From: Trichomonas vaginalis G3
Taxonomy: Eukaryota > Parabasalia > Trichomonadida > Trichomonadidae
NCBI RefSeq assembly: GCF_026262505.1
Contig: NC_067203.1
Span: forward strand, 8,308,001 to 8,372,000
DNA: 64,000 nucleotides
Direction: 5' to 3'
In this document: one piece after another, positions 10,452-20,700 of the stretch
How positions within the stretch are numbered: position 1 is the first letter of the stretch
Layout: each line of letters begins with the position of its first letter
The notes under the pieces: model-generated
The model's database searches: none
The model's input: only the letters and a program-made list of their open reading frames with translations
What the model was told of the DNA's origin: nothing
Made by a program: the position numbers and the translations under genes

Positions 10452-11351
10452 ATGAGTTCTGAATACACAACTGAAACAGGCGATACTGGCTATACTGAAA
10501 GCGGAGATACTGAAAAACAAGAAACAGAAACACCAGCCGAATCAACACAAGAAAATGAAACAACAGAAGAAAACGAAAATCCAAATCCAGAAGAAAATGC
10601 CAATACGGAAGAAAAAGATCCTGAACAGGAACAAGAAAAGGAACCAGAACAAGAGGCTGAAAAAGAACCAGAGCCTGAACCGCAGCCCGAGCCAGAACCC
10701 GAACCTGAACCAGATCCATTAGAAGGACTTTGTTATCAAGATGATCCAAAGCAACCATTAAACCCATACGGAAATAAGTATTATTGGGAAGCACGTTATA
10801 GGCATGATTCAACACCTCTTGAGTGGTATCATAATAACGAAGCTTTTAATGAAATTTTTGAAGAATTTGTTAATAAGCAAATGAAAGTACTTGTAATAGG
10901 TAATGGAAATTCAGAATTACCTGTTTATTTACAAGAAAAGGGTGTTGAACAAATCGAAGCTATTGATTTTTCGTCTTTCATTACAAAACAAATGAAAAAA
11001 GCACATAAAGATAAAGAAGGTATTACATTCAAAGAGATGGATGTCCGCGAAATGAAGTATCCAGCAGGCGAATTTATGTCTATTTTGGATAAAGGATGCC
11101 TTGATTGTGTTATGTATCTTGGAATTGAACAAGTCAATCAGGCTTTATCAGAAATATCAAGAGTTCTTAAAAAGAGAGGTGTTTATATTTGCATTACTAC
11201 ACATCGCGAACAAGTAATGAGAAAGATCCTTGATAATCCAGCAGGTCTTTTACTTGAACTTGAAACTGTTAAAACAATAGAGAAACCGCTTCCGTCCGAC
11301 ACGCCAATTTATGTTTATATTCTTCGTAAAATTGGCAAGCTTCTTACATAA
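10452..11351 (+). CDS. class I methyltransferase, eEF1A-lysine-methyltransferase (METTL13/EEF1AKMT4) type
   Basis: 299 residues. Residues 1-90 are a disordered Glu/Pro/Thr tail ending in a Pro-Glu dipeptide run (positions about 72-88). The catalytic domain starts at YYWEARYRHD (110-119) and FEWY-like LEWYHNNEAF. SAM-binding motif I is VLVIGNGNSELP (146-157). The acidic loop IEAIDFSSF, then MDVREM and the post-motif DKGCLDCVMYL, follow in the order found in the METTL13/EEF1AKMT family, which methylates lysines of elongation factor 1A. The substrate is inferred from the family. The acidic Pro-Glu tail is an unusual addition. The ATG at 10452 opens the Ser/Glu-rich tail and follows a purine-rich AAAA context. 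It is undamaged. Confidence 0.8.
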   Translation: MSSEYTTETGDTGYTESGDTEKQETETPAESTQENETTEENENPNPEENANTEEKDPEQEQEKEPEQEAEKEPEPEPQPEPEPEPEPDPLEGLCYQDDPKQPLNPYGNKYYWEARYRHDSTPLEWYHNNEAFNEIFEEFVNKQMKVLVIGNGNSELPVYLQEKGVEQIEAIDFSSFITKQMKKAHKDKEGITFKEMDVREMKYPAGEFMSILDKGCLDCVMYLGIEQVNQALSEISRVLKKRGVYICITTHREQVMRKILDNPAGLLLELETVKTIEKPLPSDTPIYVYILRKIGKLLT

Positions 11352-11397
11352 TTAAACTATATTTTCTAACATTGTTTTAACTAAATACTTTTATAGT

Positions 11398-12066
11398 ATG
11401 CCTAAACACTACGGATCAGGAAGTGGCGGTGGTCAAACCGCTGTCAAATTCCTTCAGAATGATCTTTGGCATCGAGTTATTGTGAGCGGTGCTGGAGGTG
11501 GATCTGATAATGTGAATGTGCCAGATAACTATAATAAAACCGATGATGGATCTGGAGGTTCCGGAGGGGGCTTCATTGGACAAGGTTATTGGTTAAACGG
11601 CACTTTGAACTCATTGAGATTAGCTAATTCGACGTTTGGCTTTACATTCGGATCTGGTGAATCTGCACAAGAAGAAGGATCAAAAAATCTGAATGGAGTT
11701 TCTCCAGGCTTTGGATATTCTGATAGAGCTGGCGCAGGGAGTGGTTGGTTCGGAGGATTTGCAAGCCACAATGGAAACAGTGGTTCTGGAGGAGGAAGTT
11801 CGTGGGCACTTTGTGCGAACGCTATCATCCCACAAGGAAGCATTCCTGCCAAAGGAAGTTTCTGGATGGAGAATGAGAGTCATCCTTACTCCTTTAGCCT
11901 AAATGATGGATACATTTTCAGCGATGTCAAGACCTTTCCAGGTATATGGGATGGCAATGGTCGTCTTGTTATCACTATCCTTGACAGCATTGTATATCCT
12001 TCTTGTATGTGTAATCATTATTTACATTACTCATATTCATTATTTTTAGTCTTTTTTTTGATGTAA
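11398..12066 (+). CDS. Gly-rich extracellular-type domain protein, probably a partial gene
   Basis: 222 residues. Gly/Ser-rich loops (SGSGGGQT, GAGGGSDN, GGSGGGFIGQGYW, GSGGGSSWAL) with regularly spaced aromatic residues resemble the glycine-rich domain found beside the kinase in ALK-type receptors and in many trichomonad surface proteins. The first ATG is only 46 bases after the preceding stop and falls inside what looks like the domain itself, and there is no signal peptide. The last 20 residues are hydrophobic (YSLFLVFFLM). Either this is a relic of a longer surface-protein gene or it is a minimal copy. No catalytic residues are visible. Function unknown. Confidence 0.5.
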   Translation: MPKHYGSGSGGGQTAVKFLQNDLWHRVIVSGAGGGSDNVNVPDNYNKTDDGSGGSGGGFIGQGYWLNGTLNSLRLANSTFGFTFGSGESAQEEGSKNLNGVSPGFGYSDRAGAGSGWFGGFASHNGNSGSGGGSSWALCANAIIPQGSIPAKGSFWMENESHPYSFSLNDGYIFSDVKTFPGIWDGNGRLVITILDSIVYPSCMCNHYLHYSYSLFLVFFLM

Positions 12067-12253
12067 TGTATTTGGAGTCATCAAATTTTCAAAAATAATT
12101 GAAGAGTTTTCTCCAAATACATTACAATATTCTTATATTCGAGCTGAAGACATGATAAAACTGACAAAGACATTATTAAAATATATAAAAATTCAATTAG
12201 AATTTGTTTACTTTGAACAATATATAGTCCGCAGCATTAATCAGCTATTTTGA

Positions 12254-13453
12254 TCATACTGAATTGATCGCATCAATGATAACTGAAGAACTATACTTCG
12301 TGCAGAGAGTTTTGATTGGTGAAATTAAATATACATAATCTGGATTGAATTCTTTCATCTTTGCGAACAAAGCTTCAATCACAGGCTCAAAGCATTGTTG
12401 AACATCGCCTGTGATAACTTTATTCATGAATTCTGAGGCGCGAGGACCAGCAACTTTTTCAACAACTCTTCTGATGAAGATTTCATTATCTTCAGCAACT
12501 TGTTTCATATGCTTTAATTGTTTCTGGTATTTTTCGGCTATTTCTTTCTTTGTATATTTCTCAGGATGAAGAATCTTATCATCAAGAGAAAGATCTTCAT
12601 ATGATTGTCTTCTTAAACTGCTCTTTGGTCCTTCACCAATATAATCTGATAATGGATCATCCAAGTTTTGGCCAAAGAGTAATGGAGTTGAGTTATGAAC
12701 TTTCTCACGAACAATCTCATGCAAGGATCGAAGAGTATGCTTTGGATTGCCTTCTATCTCCATCATTAAATTGATTGAAAATTCATTAGATAATGATGTT
12801 CCGAGTAAACGATTGAGATAAGATTTACTCGTTGTAGAGCAATTGGCGGCCGTCATGATGGCAACATTTGGAATGTTGTTATATGATTCTTTGAAGCAAC
12901 CTGAAAAGCAAGCTTCAATTGCAAAGAACATCTTATTAAATTTGCCATCTTTCTGCATTTGTTTAATAACTCTTAAGACTTCATAGGATGTCAAAAACTG
13001 ACCGTAAGGGAGATATAATATATTTGGACTTCCATGATCATTGAAGTAAAAGAAGATATTATCATCTTTTGTTGTATTTAGATTTCTTAAGTATTGTAAG
13101 AAATCGAGTCTGTTAACAGCTGGTCCTTGGAAATCAAGCTTGTCATCGCCTGGATATATGTTCTTGTTATCTAAAAGATGAAACATCTGACCTTTGTATG
13201 GATTTAATGAATTATTAACCATGTCATTAAAAGCCCATAATGAAATATGATCATCATCAAAGCCGTGGGTCTTCATGATGTGGTACATATAGAATACATC
13301 AGCTTGAAAACGGTAATCTTTCCATACTTTGCACCCATTCCGAGGCTTAAGAGAAAGAACAACGAAAGCATTTGTGTTTATTGGCAGATCTGACATTATT
13401 CGTAGAAAAAACCGCCTATTAATTATGGAATTCTGATCAAACTTTTGATACAT
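12254..13453 (-). CDS. clan CD family C13 (legumain-like) cysteine peptidase
   Basis: About 399 residues. The catalytic dyad is visible: His140 in YFNDHGSP and Cys182 in IEACFSGC, 42 residues apart as in legumain, with the family's YRFQADVFYMYHIM block near residue 47. Legumains cut after Asn; the related GPI8 cleaves pro-proteins for GPI attachment. This copy has the legumain-like EAC-x-SG context, and I see no C-terminal membrane segment, which argues against GPI8. No clear signal peptide is present, which is unusual for a lysosomal or secreted legumain. The start at 13453 is chosen because an initiator box ends 17 bases upstream; an internal ATG at 13396 is the alternative. It is undamaged. 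Confidence 0.85.
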   Translation of the reverse strand: MYQKFDQNSIINRRFFLRIMSDLPINTNAFVVLSLKPRNGCKVWKDYRFQADVFYMYHIMKTHGFDDDHISLWAFNDMVNNSLNPYKGQMFHLLDNKNIYPGDDKLDFQGPAVNRLDFLQYLRNLNTTKDDNIFFYFNDHGSPNILYLPYGQFLTSYEVLRVIKQMQKDGKFNKMFFAIEACFSGCFKESYNNIPNVAIMTAANCSTTSKSYLNRLLGTSLSNEFSINLMMEIEGNPKHTLRSLHEIVREKVHNSTPLLFGQNLDDPLSDYIGEGPKSSLRRQSYEDLSLDDKILHPEKYTKKEIAEKYQKQLKHMKQVAEDNEIFIRRVVEKVAGPRASEFMNKVITGDVQQCFEPVIEALFAKMKEFNPDYVYLISPIKTLCTKYSSSVIIDAINSV

Positions 13454-13469
13454 GTCATACAATATATTC

Positions 13470-13474
13470 TATGA
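13470..13474 (-). promoter_or_regulatory. initiator (Inr) of the C13 peptidase gene
   Basis: Reads TCATA on the minus strand, a match to TCA(+1)Py(T/A). The transcript would begin about 19 bases before the ATG at 13453, which supports that start over the downstream one. Confidence 0.55.
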
Positions 13475-13798
13475 ATTTTCACAAAATCATTAATTGTGCG
13501 AAATGGATAAATTCTAGGACTCTAATTTCATGAAATAAAAGTGAAATCATTTATAATATCCAATTAATATGATGTTATATCCGTATCTGCAATAGATTTC
13601 TTGAATAGAGCACATTTTGGTCACCCATGCAATAGATCTGCTGGTGTACGGTAGCTAGATTGTTCTAGTGTTCTAATAATGCTGGATTGTATCATGTGAT
13701 TTATGAGAGAAATTTTAACTCGCAGATTTTGCCATATAAAATTTACAAATGACAAAAAATTCAAAAAATAAAATGAGATTTTTGACATTACATTATAA
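13475..13798. other. divergent intergenic spacer
   Basis: About 320 AT-rich bases holding the two outward promoters. Apart from the Inr noted above I see no gene or repeat. Confidence 0.5.
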
Positions 13799-14662
13799 AT
13801 GAATGTTGATCCTAAACGTGATATTTGGGGTGCTTTAATTAATGAGAAAGCGTCTTCACTCAAATCAGGAGTTAACGAAGAAAAGCATTTTCTATTTGTT
13901 GGATCAGAGAAATCAGGAAAAAGCTGTCTGCAAAATCAATTCTTCTCTAGACGTGATGAGCCACCTGAAACGCTCGCTCTTTCTTACCAAAGTGCATCGG
14001 TTAGACAAGATGATAAAGAAGTTGTTCTCCATTTCTGGGAAATTGGCTCAGGAACAAAATTAGATCAACTTATCAACACAATAGTTACGAAAGAAACATT
14101 AAAGGACTTCAATGCCTTTATCTGCTTTAATGTTAATAAGCCATCCAGTATATTAACTGCAATTGATTGGGCAGAAAATCTCATATCAAAATTTGCTTAT
14201 AAAAGTCAATCCATATACTTCATCGGAACATTTTACGATACATTCGAATCGAATGATCCAAGCCAAAAAATCAATACAGTTCAAGGATTGAGAGCTATTG
14301 CTTCTAAATATCATGCTGGCCTCATTTTTACTTCATATAAAGATGATAATCTAGCTAATCGCTTTAAAGGATTAATTCGACAGCTTGCTCTTGGCGAAAC
14401 ACCAACAGGTGAAATAATTACTCAGCATATCAGCCCAGTTTTCATTTTACCTGATTCTGATAAAGAGTGTGGTGGAAATGAAATCATTTCTCCGTATGTT
14501 CGTCAGCTTAAATCTGCTCCTCCAGACGATGATGCTCAAGCAGCTTCAAAGGATGATCCAACAAGCTCGAAATTTGCTGAGAAAGAAATTGATGAGCTTG
14601 CTGAAACTAAGGAGCGAGAATTAGAAGAAAAACTTAGAACTCTTCGTGCAAATATTATTTAA
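13799..14662 (+). CDS. cytoplasmic dynein 2 light intermediate chain (IFT dynein subunit)
   Basis: 287 residues. A Ras-like fold begins with the P-loop GSEKSGKS at 35-42. The family signature ALSYQSASV / LHFWEIGSG (where related chains read FWELGGG) follows, then LDQLINTIVTKETLKDF and SKPSS-type NVNKPSS. The late block FTSYKDDNLANRFKGLIRQLALG matches the conserved end of DYNC2LI1. The C-terminal 60 residues are a Glu/Lys coiled coil. The subunit stabilises the retrograde intraflagellar-transport motor, which fits a flagellated protist. The ATG at 13799 precedes DIWGAL, a usual N-terminal element of the family. Length is near normal for the dynein-2 form and shorter than dynein-1 LICs. It is undamaged. 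Confidence 0.85.
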   Translation: MNVDPKRDIWGALINEKASSLKSGVNEEKHFLFVGSEKSGKSCLQNQFFSRRDEPPETLALSYQSASVRQDDKEVVLHFWEIGSGTKLDQLINTIVTKETLKDFNAFICFNVNKPSSILTAIDWAENLISKFAYKSQSIYFIGTFYDTFESNDPSQKINTVQGLRAIASKYHAGLIFTSYKDDNLANRFKGLIRQLALGETPTGEIITQHISPVFILPDSDKECGGNEIISPYVRQLKSAPPDDDAQAASKDDPTSSKFAEKEIDELAETKERELEEKLRTLRANII

Positions 14663-14951
14663 ATACTTGTTTATATATAAATAAATATCCAAATTACTTC
14701 CACATCATGCAGATTTTATTTCATGTCTTCTTAATTAATGAAAAATGAAACAAAATATTATAAATTTTAATTCTAACTAAATGCAATGGATATACAATAT
14801 TTGTGACCTGATTTAATATGAGTTGGCTATACCTCATCCTTTGAAATTGATATTTAATTTTTATTAACAAAATTTTTCGACGAATTCTAAATAATATATT
14901 AATTATTACTAATTTATATCCATGTATGATGTCCTTAAGTTTAATTGTAAA

Positions 14952-14956
14952 TCATA
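14952..14956 (+). promoter_or_regulatory. initiator-like box before the aminotransferase-fold gene
   Basis: TCATA with its A only four bases before the ATG at 14958. It matches TCA(+1)Py(T/A), though the leader would be very short. Confidence 0.4.
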
Positions 14957-14957
14957 A

Positions 14958-16250
14958 ATGGATAAAACTCGAATTCTATTTAGCTCCTTATTTATCTTTA
15001 CTATAATAGCCTTTTTTGCTGTTACCATTTTCACTAATGATGAAAGCTATGAAATCAACGATGACTATTCATTCAAATTAGGTAACTCTCTCGAAACATT
15101 TAACGAAAAGATACAGCTAATCCGAAATAATTTACAAAACAATATGCAAGGTCGATCATATATGGACTATTTTACAAAACCATTACATTCTCCTCAACAA
15201 ATACATAAACATTCTTTGATTTTAATTAACAACCTGTTTGGAAATACTCATTCAGACTCAAAAAGTGCAACAATATCTCATGATACGATTACAAATCTTA
15301 GATCAAAGATTCTTACACTGTTAAATACAACTTATAATCATTATACTGTTATATTTACACATTCTTCAACGCAATCGATCAAAACAGCTCTTGAAACATT
15401 CACTTTTAATGAAACATCGAAGTTACAACTGATTTGCGATGAAAAATCCGAATTACCATATTTAAGTCAAGTTATTTCGAATAAAAACATCAAACGAGTA
15501 ATCAGAAATGACGCCAAAATCGATTACACGCCGATTAAGACCAATGATTTGGTTTTTATTTCTCCATTTATAAATGGAAGTTTATTAACCATAGACGAGA
15601 TTAAAACTATTATAAAAAGATCCCATGAGATAGGAAACACAACATTTGTTGGTATAGATGCCACACATTTAATTTCCAATTACGAAATCGATCTTGAAAA
15701 ATTAAATCCAGACTTTTTCATCTTTGATGTTCAATCATTCATTGGATATCCAAGACTTGGTGTATTATTAGTTAATAACGACCTTATAACATCAAATTTA
15801 CTGGAAAAACCTTATTTCGGAGGCGGAAGTTTAGTTTACGCTTTAACTGAGTCTCCTCATGAAAAACTGAAACTATTTCCATCAGAAAGGTTTGAAGATG
15901 GATCCCTTCCTTTCTTGACAACTGCTGCTGCAGACGAAATGTTTTCTGCTGTATCAGAAATCAATAAATTTAGAGTTGAAAGAATTTCAAAAATTTCGGA
16001 ATACGCGAGAGAAAAACTCTCCAAAATTAATAACTGCAAAGTTTATGGTAAATCAGGATCAATTATTTTGTTTGACGTGTTAGATAGCAACAGAAAAGCT
16101 GTTGATGCTCTTAATTTTGCAAAATTTGCATATAATTCCAGCGTTGATATTTCTGTTTATAATAATCATTCGATGGCTTCTTTTGGTTGGTTATCCACTG
16201 AACAAGACATTGATAAATTAGTAGATGTTATTAATAAGTATCTTAATTAA
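14958..16250 (+). CDS. membrane-anchored class-V aminotransferase-fold protein, molybdenum-cofactor-sulfurase-like, lacking the PLP lysine
   Basis: 430 residues. Residues 6-26 are a hydrophobic signal anchor (ILFSSLFIFTIIAFFAVTIF). The rest matches the cysteine-desulfurase-like half of MOCOS: a phosphate-loop-like TGATT-position segment HSSTQSIKTAL near 134, the PLP-ring aspartate in VGIDATH (Asp233), the PxxxGYPRLGVLLV block at 263-273, YFGGGSLVYAL near 285 and ERFEDGSLPFL near 308. In family members the internal aldimine lysine sits in an SFYK-like stretch just before GYP; here this reads FDVQSFIGYP and Ser260 occupies that position. I see no MOSC domain. Either this is a pseudoenzyme or the alignment shifts; the frame is intact and looks conserved. 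Confidence 0.75.
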   Translation: MDKTRILFSSLFIFTIIAFFAVTIFTNDESYEINDDYSFKLGNSLETFNEKIQLIRNNLQNNMQGRSYMDYFTKPLHSPQQIHKHSLILINNLFGNTHSDSKSATISHDTITNLRSKILTLLNTTYNHYTVIFTHSSTQSIKTALETFTFNETSKLQLICDEKSELPYLSQVISNKNIKRVIRNDAKIDYTPIKTNDLVFISPFINGSLLTIDEIKTIIKRSHEIGNTTFVGIDATHLISNYEIDLEKLNPDFFIFDVQSFIGYPRLGVLLVNNDLITSNLLEKPYFGGGSLVYALTESPHEKLKLFPSERFEDGSLPFLTTAAADEMFSAVSEINKFRVERISKISEYAREKLSKINNCKVYGKSGSIILFDVLDSNRKAVDALNFAKFAYNSSVDISVYNNHSMASFGWLSTEQDIDKLVDVINKYLN

Positions 16251-17037
16251 TATTTCTTTTGTTGTTTTGTTGTTGTTTTAATAAAGAACCTTTTTTAAAG
16301 TTTTGAAAATTGGAATCTCTTTTATTAGATGGAGACGGACTCCTACAAAATATTAACTCAAACTTCATTGACGACCAAGTGGAGATATATCAATCACAAA
16401 GAGTAAATCATCTCTTGCAAATATATGCATTTGACTGAAAATTCATCTTTAAAAGATTCAAACCGTGAGTAAGATTAAGAGATATTATTGTTGCAATGTG
16501 AATATAGAGATATATGTATCAATATTCTATGTATCCATTGTGGTCTCTCAATTTTGAATAAAATTGAAATTTCAAATGCTCGGATAAAAGAATTGAATTA
16601 ACGTCCAAAAGTGGTTTGAATTCAAGTTTTTATCAATGTATATTTTATTAGCAATTATGAATAATATCGATTAATGGGAAACATAACATCGGGACCCAAT
16701 AACTATCATGATAAATCTAAATATTCACATGATTGGAATTTTTCGATTGGCTGCATGTCTGATGAGTTGAGTCCATTTATTCCTTACAAAGAGTTTAATA
16801 TTCAGTTTATTGATCTTTGGATTGAGATTTATCAAAAATAAATTTATTGAGACTTCTTTACTCATTATCAAAAAAGTCCCCCATCATCTTGTATTGCCTA
16901 GTAAATAATCCAAATTCGAGCCATTTTTTGCAGTTTGGCCGAACAAAACCTCGAATTTCAGTGTGAAACCGACACCAAAAATTTATAATCGCCTTTATAT
17001 TCGTATGTATTAACATTAAATTATGACATGTTTATTC
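16251..17037. other. gene-poor spacer before the satellite and Polinton
   Basis: About 790 AT-rich bases with no frame over 60 codons worth calling, no tRNA and no obvious repeat. It marks the edge between the ordinary host gene block and the repeat-rich half of the window. Confidence 0.55.
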
Positions 17038-17145
17038 TTAAATCATGCATGAATATTTAATATCTTTAGCACCATGATCAACTAAGAAAGTGATAATATT
17101 TGTTGCTTGAATTTTGATGGCAATACTAAGAGGACATTCATTAAT
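17038..17145 (-). pseudogene. ankyrin-repeat gene fragment (C-terminal end)
   Basis: The minus strand encodes NECPLSIAI followed by a helix and FLVDHGAKDI, the end of one ankyrin repeat and the start of the next, closed by TAA at 17038-17040. Trichomonads have large families of ankyrin proteins with exactly this style of repeat. Only a fragment is present. A second copy of the same module lies on the far side of Polinton A at about 41,690-41,770, so the two belong to one host locus split by the insertion. Confidence 0.6.
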
Positions 17146-17159
17146 ATCGAGAGAATTTC

Positions 17160-17418
17160 ATAAAATAATGATAAATATCAAGAGAAAGATAATGTGATAA
17201 AACAATGATAAATATGAAAAGAAAGAGAATACCATAAAATAATGATAAATATGGAAAGAAAGAGAATTCTATAAAACAATGATAAATATGAAAAGAAAGA
17301 GAAATATATAAAATAATGATAAATATCAAGAGAAAGATAATGTGATAAAACAATGATAAATATGAAAAGAAAGAGAATACCATAAAATAATGATAAATAT
17401 GGAAAGAAAGAGAATTCT
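17160..17418. repeat. 37-bp satellite, seven units, left flank of Polinton A
   Basis: Seven consecutive 37-bp units, each beginning ATAAAAcAATGATAAATATg and ending in a variable AAAGAgAAT tail. Units 1-3 and 5-7 repeat as a block, so there is a higher-order period of four units (148 bp). The array begins shortly after the ankyrin fragment and is interrupted by the Polinton at the start of an eighth unit. The same units continue after the element at 41,569. Confidence 0.9.
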
Positions 17419-17423
17419 ATAAA
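17418..17423. repeat. target-site duplication, left copy (TATAAA)
   Basis: TATAAA here and again at 41569-41574, flanking the terminal inverted repeats. Removing one copy and the element leaves an ordinary 37-bp satellite unit. Six bases is the usual Polinton/Maverick duplication length. The adjoining A-run makes the exact edge uncertain by a few bases. Confidence 0.7.
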
Positions 17424-17495
17424 AAAAAAAAAAAAAAAGGTAGTGGGGCCTCCAGGCACTTCGTGCCCTCTAGCCCTGAAGATGTTTAGTATAAC
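17424..17495 (+). repeat. left terminal inverted repeat of Polinton A
   Basis: An A-run, then GGTAGTGGGGC and a hairpin-forming GGCACTTCGTGCC followed by CTAGCCCTGA and GATGTTTAGTATAA. Its inverse is at 41488-41568 with a few differences. Confidence 0.85.
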
Positions 17496-17706
17496 TTTGT
17501 CCGGACAAGTAAGGGTCTATCGTCGCTACAGGAAAAGTTACAGGCGTTCCAAGGAAGTATACTTTGAGAAGCCTTTTCTCCATTTTAAAACAAGATAGGA
17601 CGGTTATTTTACAAAACCGACAACACTTTGACCGAGTAGTTTTTTGTGCTGAACAAAAAGTGTCATATAAACATCTGTCAAAAACCGCTTTTTAACTTCA
17701 CTTAAA
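17496..17706. other. left subterminal region of Polinton A
   Basis: About 210 bases without a convincing gene between the terminal repeat and the first gene; presumably promoter or terminal-replication sequence. Confidence 0.4.
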
Positions 17707-20700
17707 ATGCCACGTAAGCTACGTAAGAATATACGTAAGAGGAAGAGAGCATTGAAACATCCAATAGTAAAACTGACACCACAACAACAGTTGCAACAAC
17801 AAATTATGAATGACCCCACTATGCTGCAACAAATGTCAAGCAACCCTATGCTTTTAAACCGAGTTATTGGTGCACAGAGTGGAGGTTTAAGAGCGGCACT
17901 TTTAGCGAAAATGGCAGGCTATGGTGAGAGCTGCAGACGGAACAGCTTATAACCCTCAAAGTCAAATGAATTTGAGTTCACTCAAAAAATCAAATAACAG
18001 ATGTCAAAAAGTCAAACATAGACATACAGAAACAAATAAGTGAAAACGAAAAGAAACTAGAATATGACAGACACACAAAGAAACTCAATGAGTTAAACGT
18101 AGAGAAAAAGAAGAAAGAAGAACAACTGAAAGAACTAAGTACAGAGGAATATGCGAAAAAAGTGTCAGAAAAAGCAGCAGAAGTAGCAAAAATGGAACAA
18201 GATGTTATAAATTTGAAAAACCATACTACTCAATATAAGTACTGAAAGATGAAGAGATAAAACAAAAGGCCCTGAAGACATATATGGATAGCGATGAGTA
18301 TAAAAAAGAAGTTGAAGCAAATGTAAAGGCAGAAAAACTTTTACAGTTGCAAAACCAAACCGTACAGTATGAAAAACTTAGCACAAGAAAGTAAAAATAA
18401 CGACGCAGCCATGCAAAAGGCAATGAAAAGCGCAGAATATATAAAAGCTAATAATGACTGGTTAGATGCCCAAGCCAACGCCAAAGCAGCCCAACTTATA
18501 GGGTCAATAAGGACAAAAATACAAGCGGATGAAGACAGTTCAAATGAAGCTTTAATGAATGCTGACTTTAAGAACGCCTTCGAAGCTCTTCATAGTAAGG
18601 TGAAACTAGTGAACGACTTCTCATCTGGAAAGAAACTGAAGTCTGAAGGTTTCGACAAAGAGTTAAGAGAAGTAGCACAAAATATGACGAAAATAACAGA
18701 TGCAGCAACGAGACAGGCAGTTCAAAGTGCCTATGACGCCGTTAGAGCAACTGTTGTGGAAAGTCAAGAAAAAGAGTTACAACAGACCAAAACAGACCTA
18801 GTAAATGCTTTCTTAAGAACGAAAAGTCAGGTAGGACATTATGCTGCAGATGGAACATATGTGCCAGCTGGTGGAACTTATATACCACCAAACCCTCCAA
18901 GAGAAGCACCTGCACCAGGACTACCTAAAACATTTACATCGTCACATGGACACAGACACAGGCATGCACCAAAACCAACACAACAACCAACAGTTCAAAA
19001 CACTGCACCACAACCAACAGTTCAAAACACTGCACCACAACCAACAGTTCAAAACACTGCACCACAACCAACAGTTCAAAACACTGCACAGCAACAACCA
19101 CAAACAGAGCAAGGACATAAAAGAAGTAGAGAACAAGGAAACCAAGAATTCTTAAAAATGCTTAAGGAAGACTATGGTTACCCAGATACTCTTGACTTTA
19201 GTGACAGATATAAAGAAGCTATTAGAAAGTTCAAGGAAGGAAATACTGACCCGAACCTATTTAGCTTTATGGTTCAGCACCAAATGGGATATAATTTCAA
19301 ACCTGGAAAATACAAGCTCGCTAAGGGATATGATTTAATAGCATATCATCCAAATGACATGACTGAATTTACTCCAAGATATTTGGTGTCAGAGCTAAAC
19401 GATAATTCAACTCTCTTCATGAAACGCGTAAAAAATAGAGACGGAACGAAAGAAGAAAGGTTTATGAGTCCGGATGACTTAGATAGGGAACTTTTTAAAA
19501 ACGGTCTCGGAATATATGAAATGCCAGCAGATGAGGTACAAGAAACTCCACAGGAAGAAGTTCAGATACAACCAGACATGGAAGAAATAGTTCAGCAACA
19601 ACAGCTAGAAGAGCCTGAAGAAAACGAACAAGTCCCTCCTTTGGAAACTAACTTCACAGAACTAGATGAAGATTTGGAACAGCCGAAAAATCTTGATCCT
19701 CAACAAGTGTATGCGGGGAATATGGAATCTTTCCAAGAGTCTAAGAAAAATTCGGCTGACATAGTAGAAGAATATCGAAAAATGTTCGCCGACATACAAA
19801 AGACTCCAACATCAGATGAAAATATCCAGCATAGAATGGAAGTACTGAAAGATAATGTACACAAATACAACAATCCTTTTTACTTACGAGCATATAACGT
19901 TCAATCTTTGGATGAACTCGGTGAAAATAAAAGGTTAAATTTCAACAAAACATATAGAAATGAAAACATTGTTTAAAGTTCATTCAGAACCTAGCCAATA
20001 TGGAAACAAACCTACTTTTGTTTCTGCAGACGATGGAACTACAATGAGATGGGGTCATAAAGCTAATCCGGATAGGTGGTTCATAAACTTACAACCACAA
20101 TTCCAAGAAGTTGTAGACGCAATGGAAGTGAATGGTGAACCAGATATAGCTGGTATTTTCAGCGCGGCTTTAATGCCATTGAAAGATATGAAAGATGCAG
20201 ATATTTTGGACCAGTATGAAATGAACATGGCTGATGGAAATATAACACCTGACGTTCTAGAACATTTATCTCAAAGAACTACACAGAACCATAGAGATGG
20301 TATATTTGGTGAAGAGTTTAGAAAGAAAGTTAGGGAGAGAGAAGGGAAGAAACCTATTGTACATGACCTTGCAAACGAAAGTTTGCAAAATGTCATAAAA
20401 ACTTACTTTGCAGACAATGAACCGAGAAGGGATGAATATTTAGAAAACTCAAATGGACAGTACCAAATGAAATGTTAGTATTGAAAAACATGTTCCTTGA
20501 CAAAATAAAACCAACTACAGAAATAAATGACGCAAGACTGAAACATTGGGTAAAAGCTTTCCCATTCACAAAAGATATTATTGGTAACATGGAAAGAAAA
20601 CCAGAATGGCTACAAAAACATATATTTGGAAACGAGCTTATTCCATATGGACAAGCTATATTTGAAGAGCTTGAACCGGAAACTCAGGAAAGAGTCATGC

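Noticed and set aside
17141-17459. Minus-strand frames across the 37-bp satellite
   Set aside because: They are translations of a non-triplet tandem repeat, open because the unit lacks stops. No start or conserved residues support a gene.
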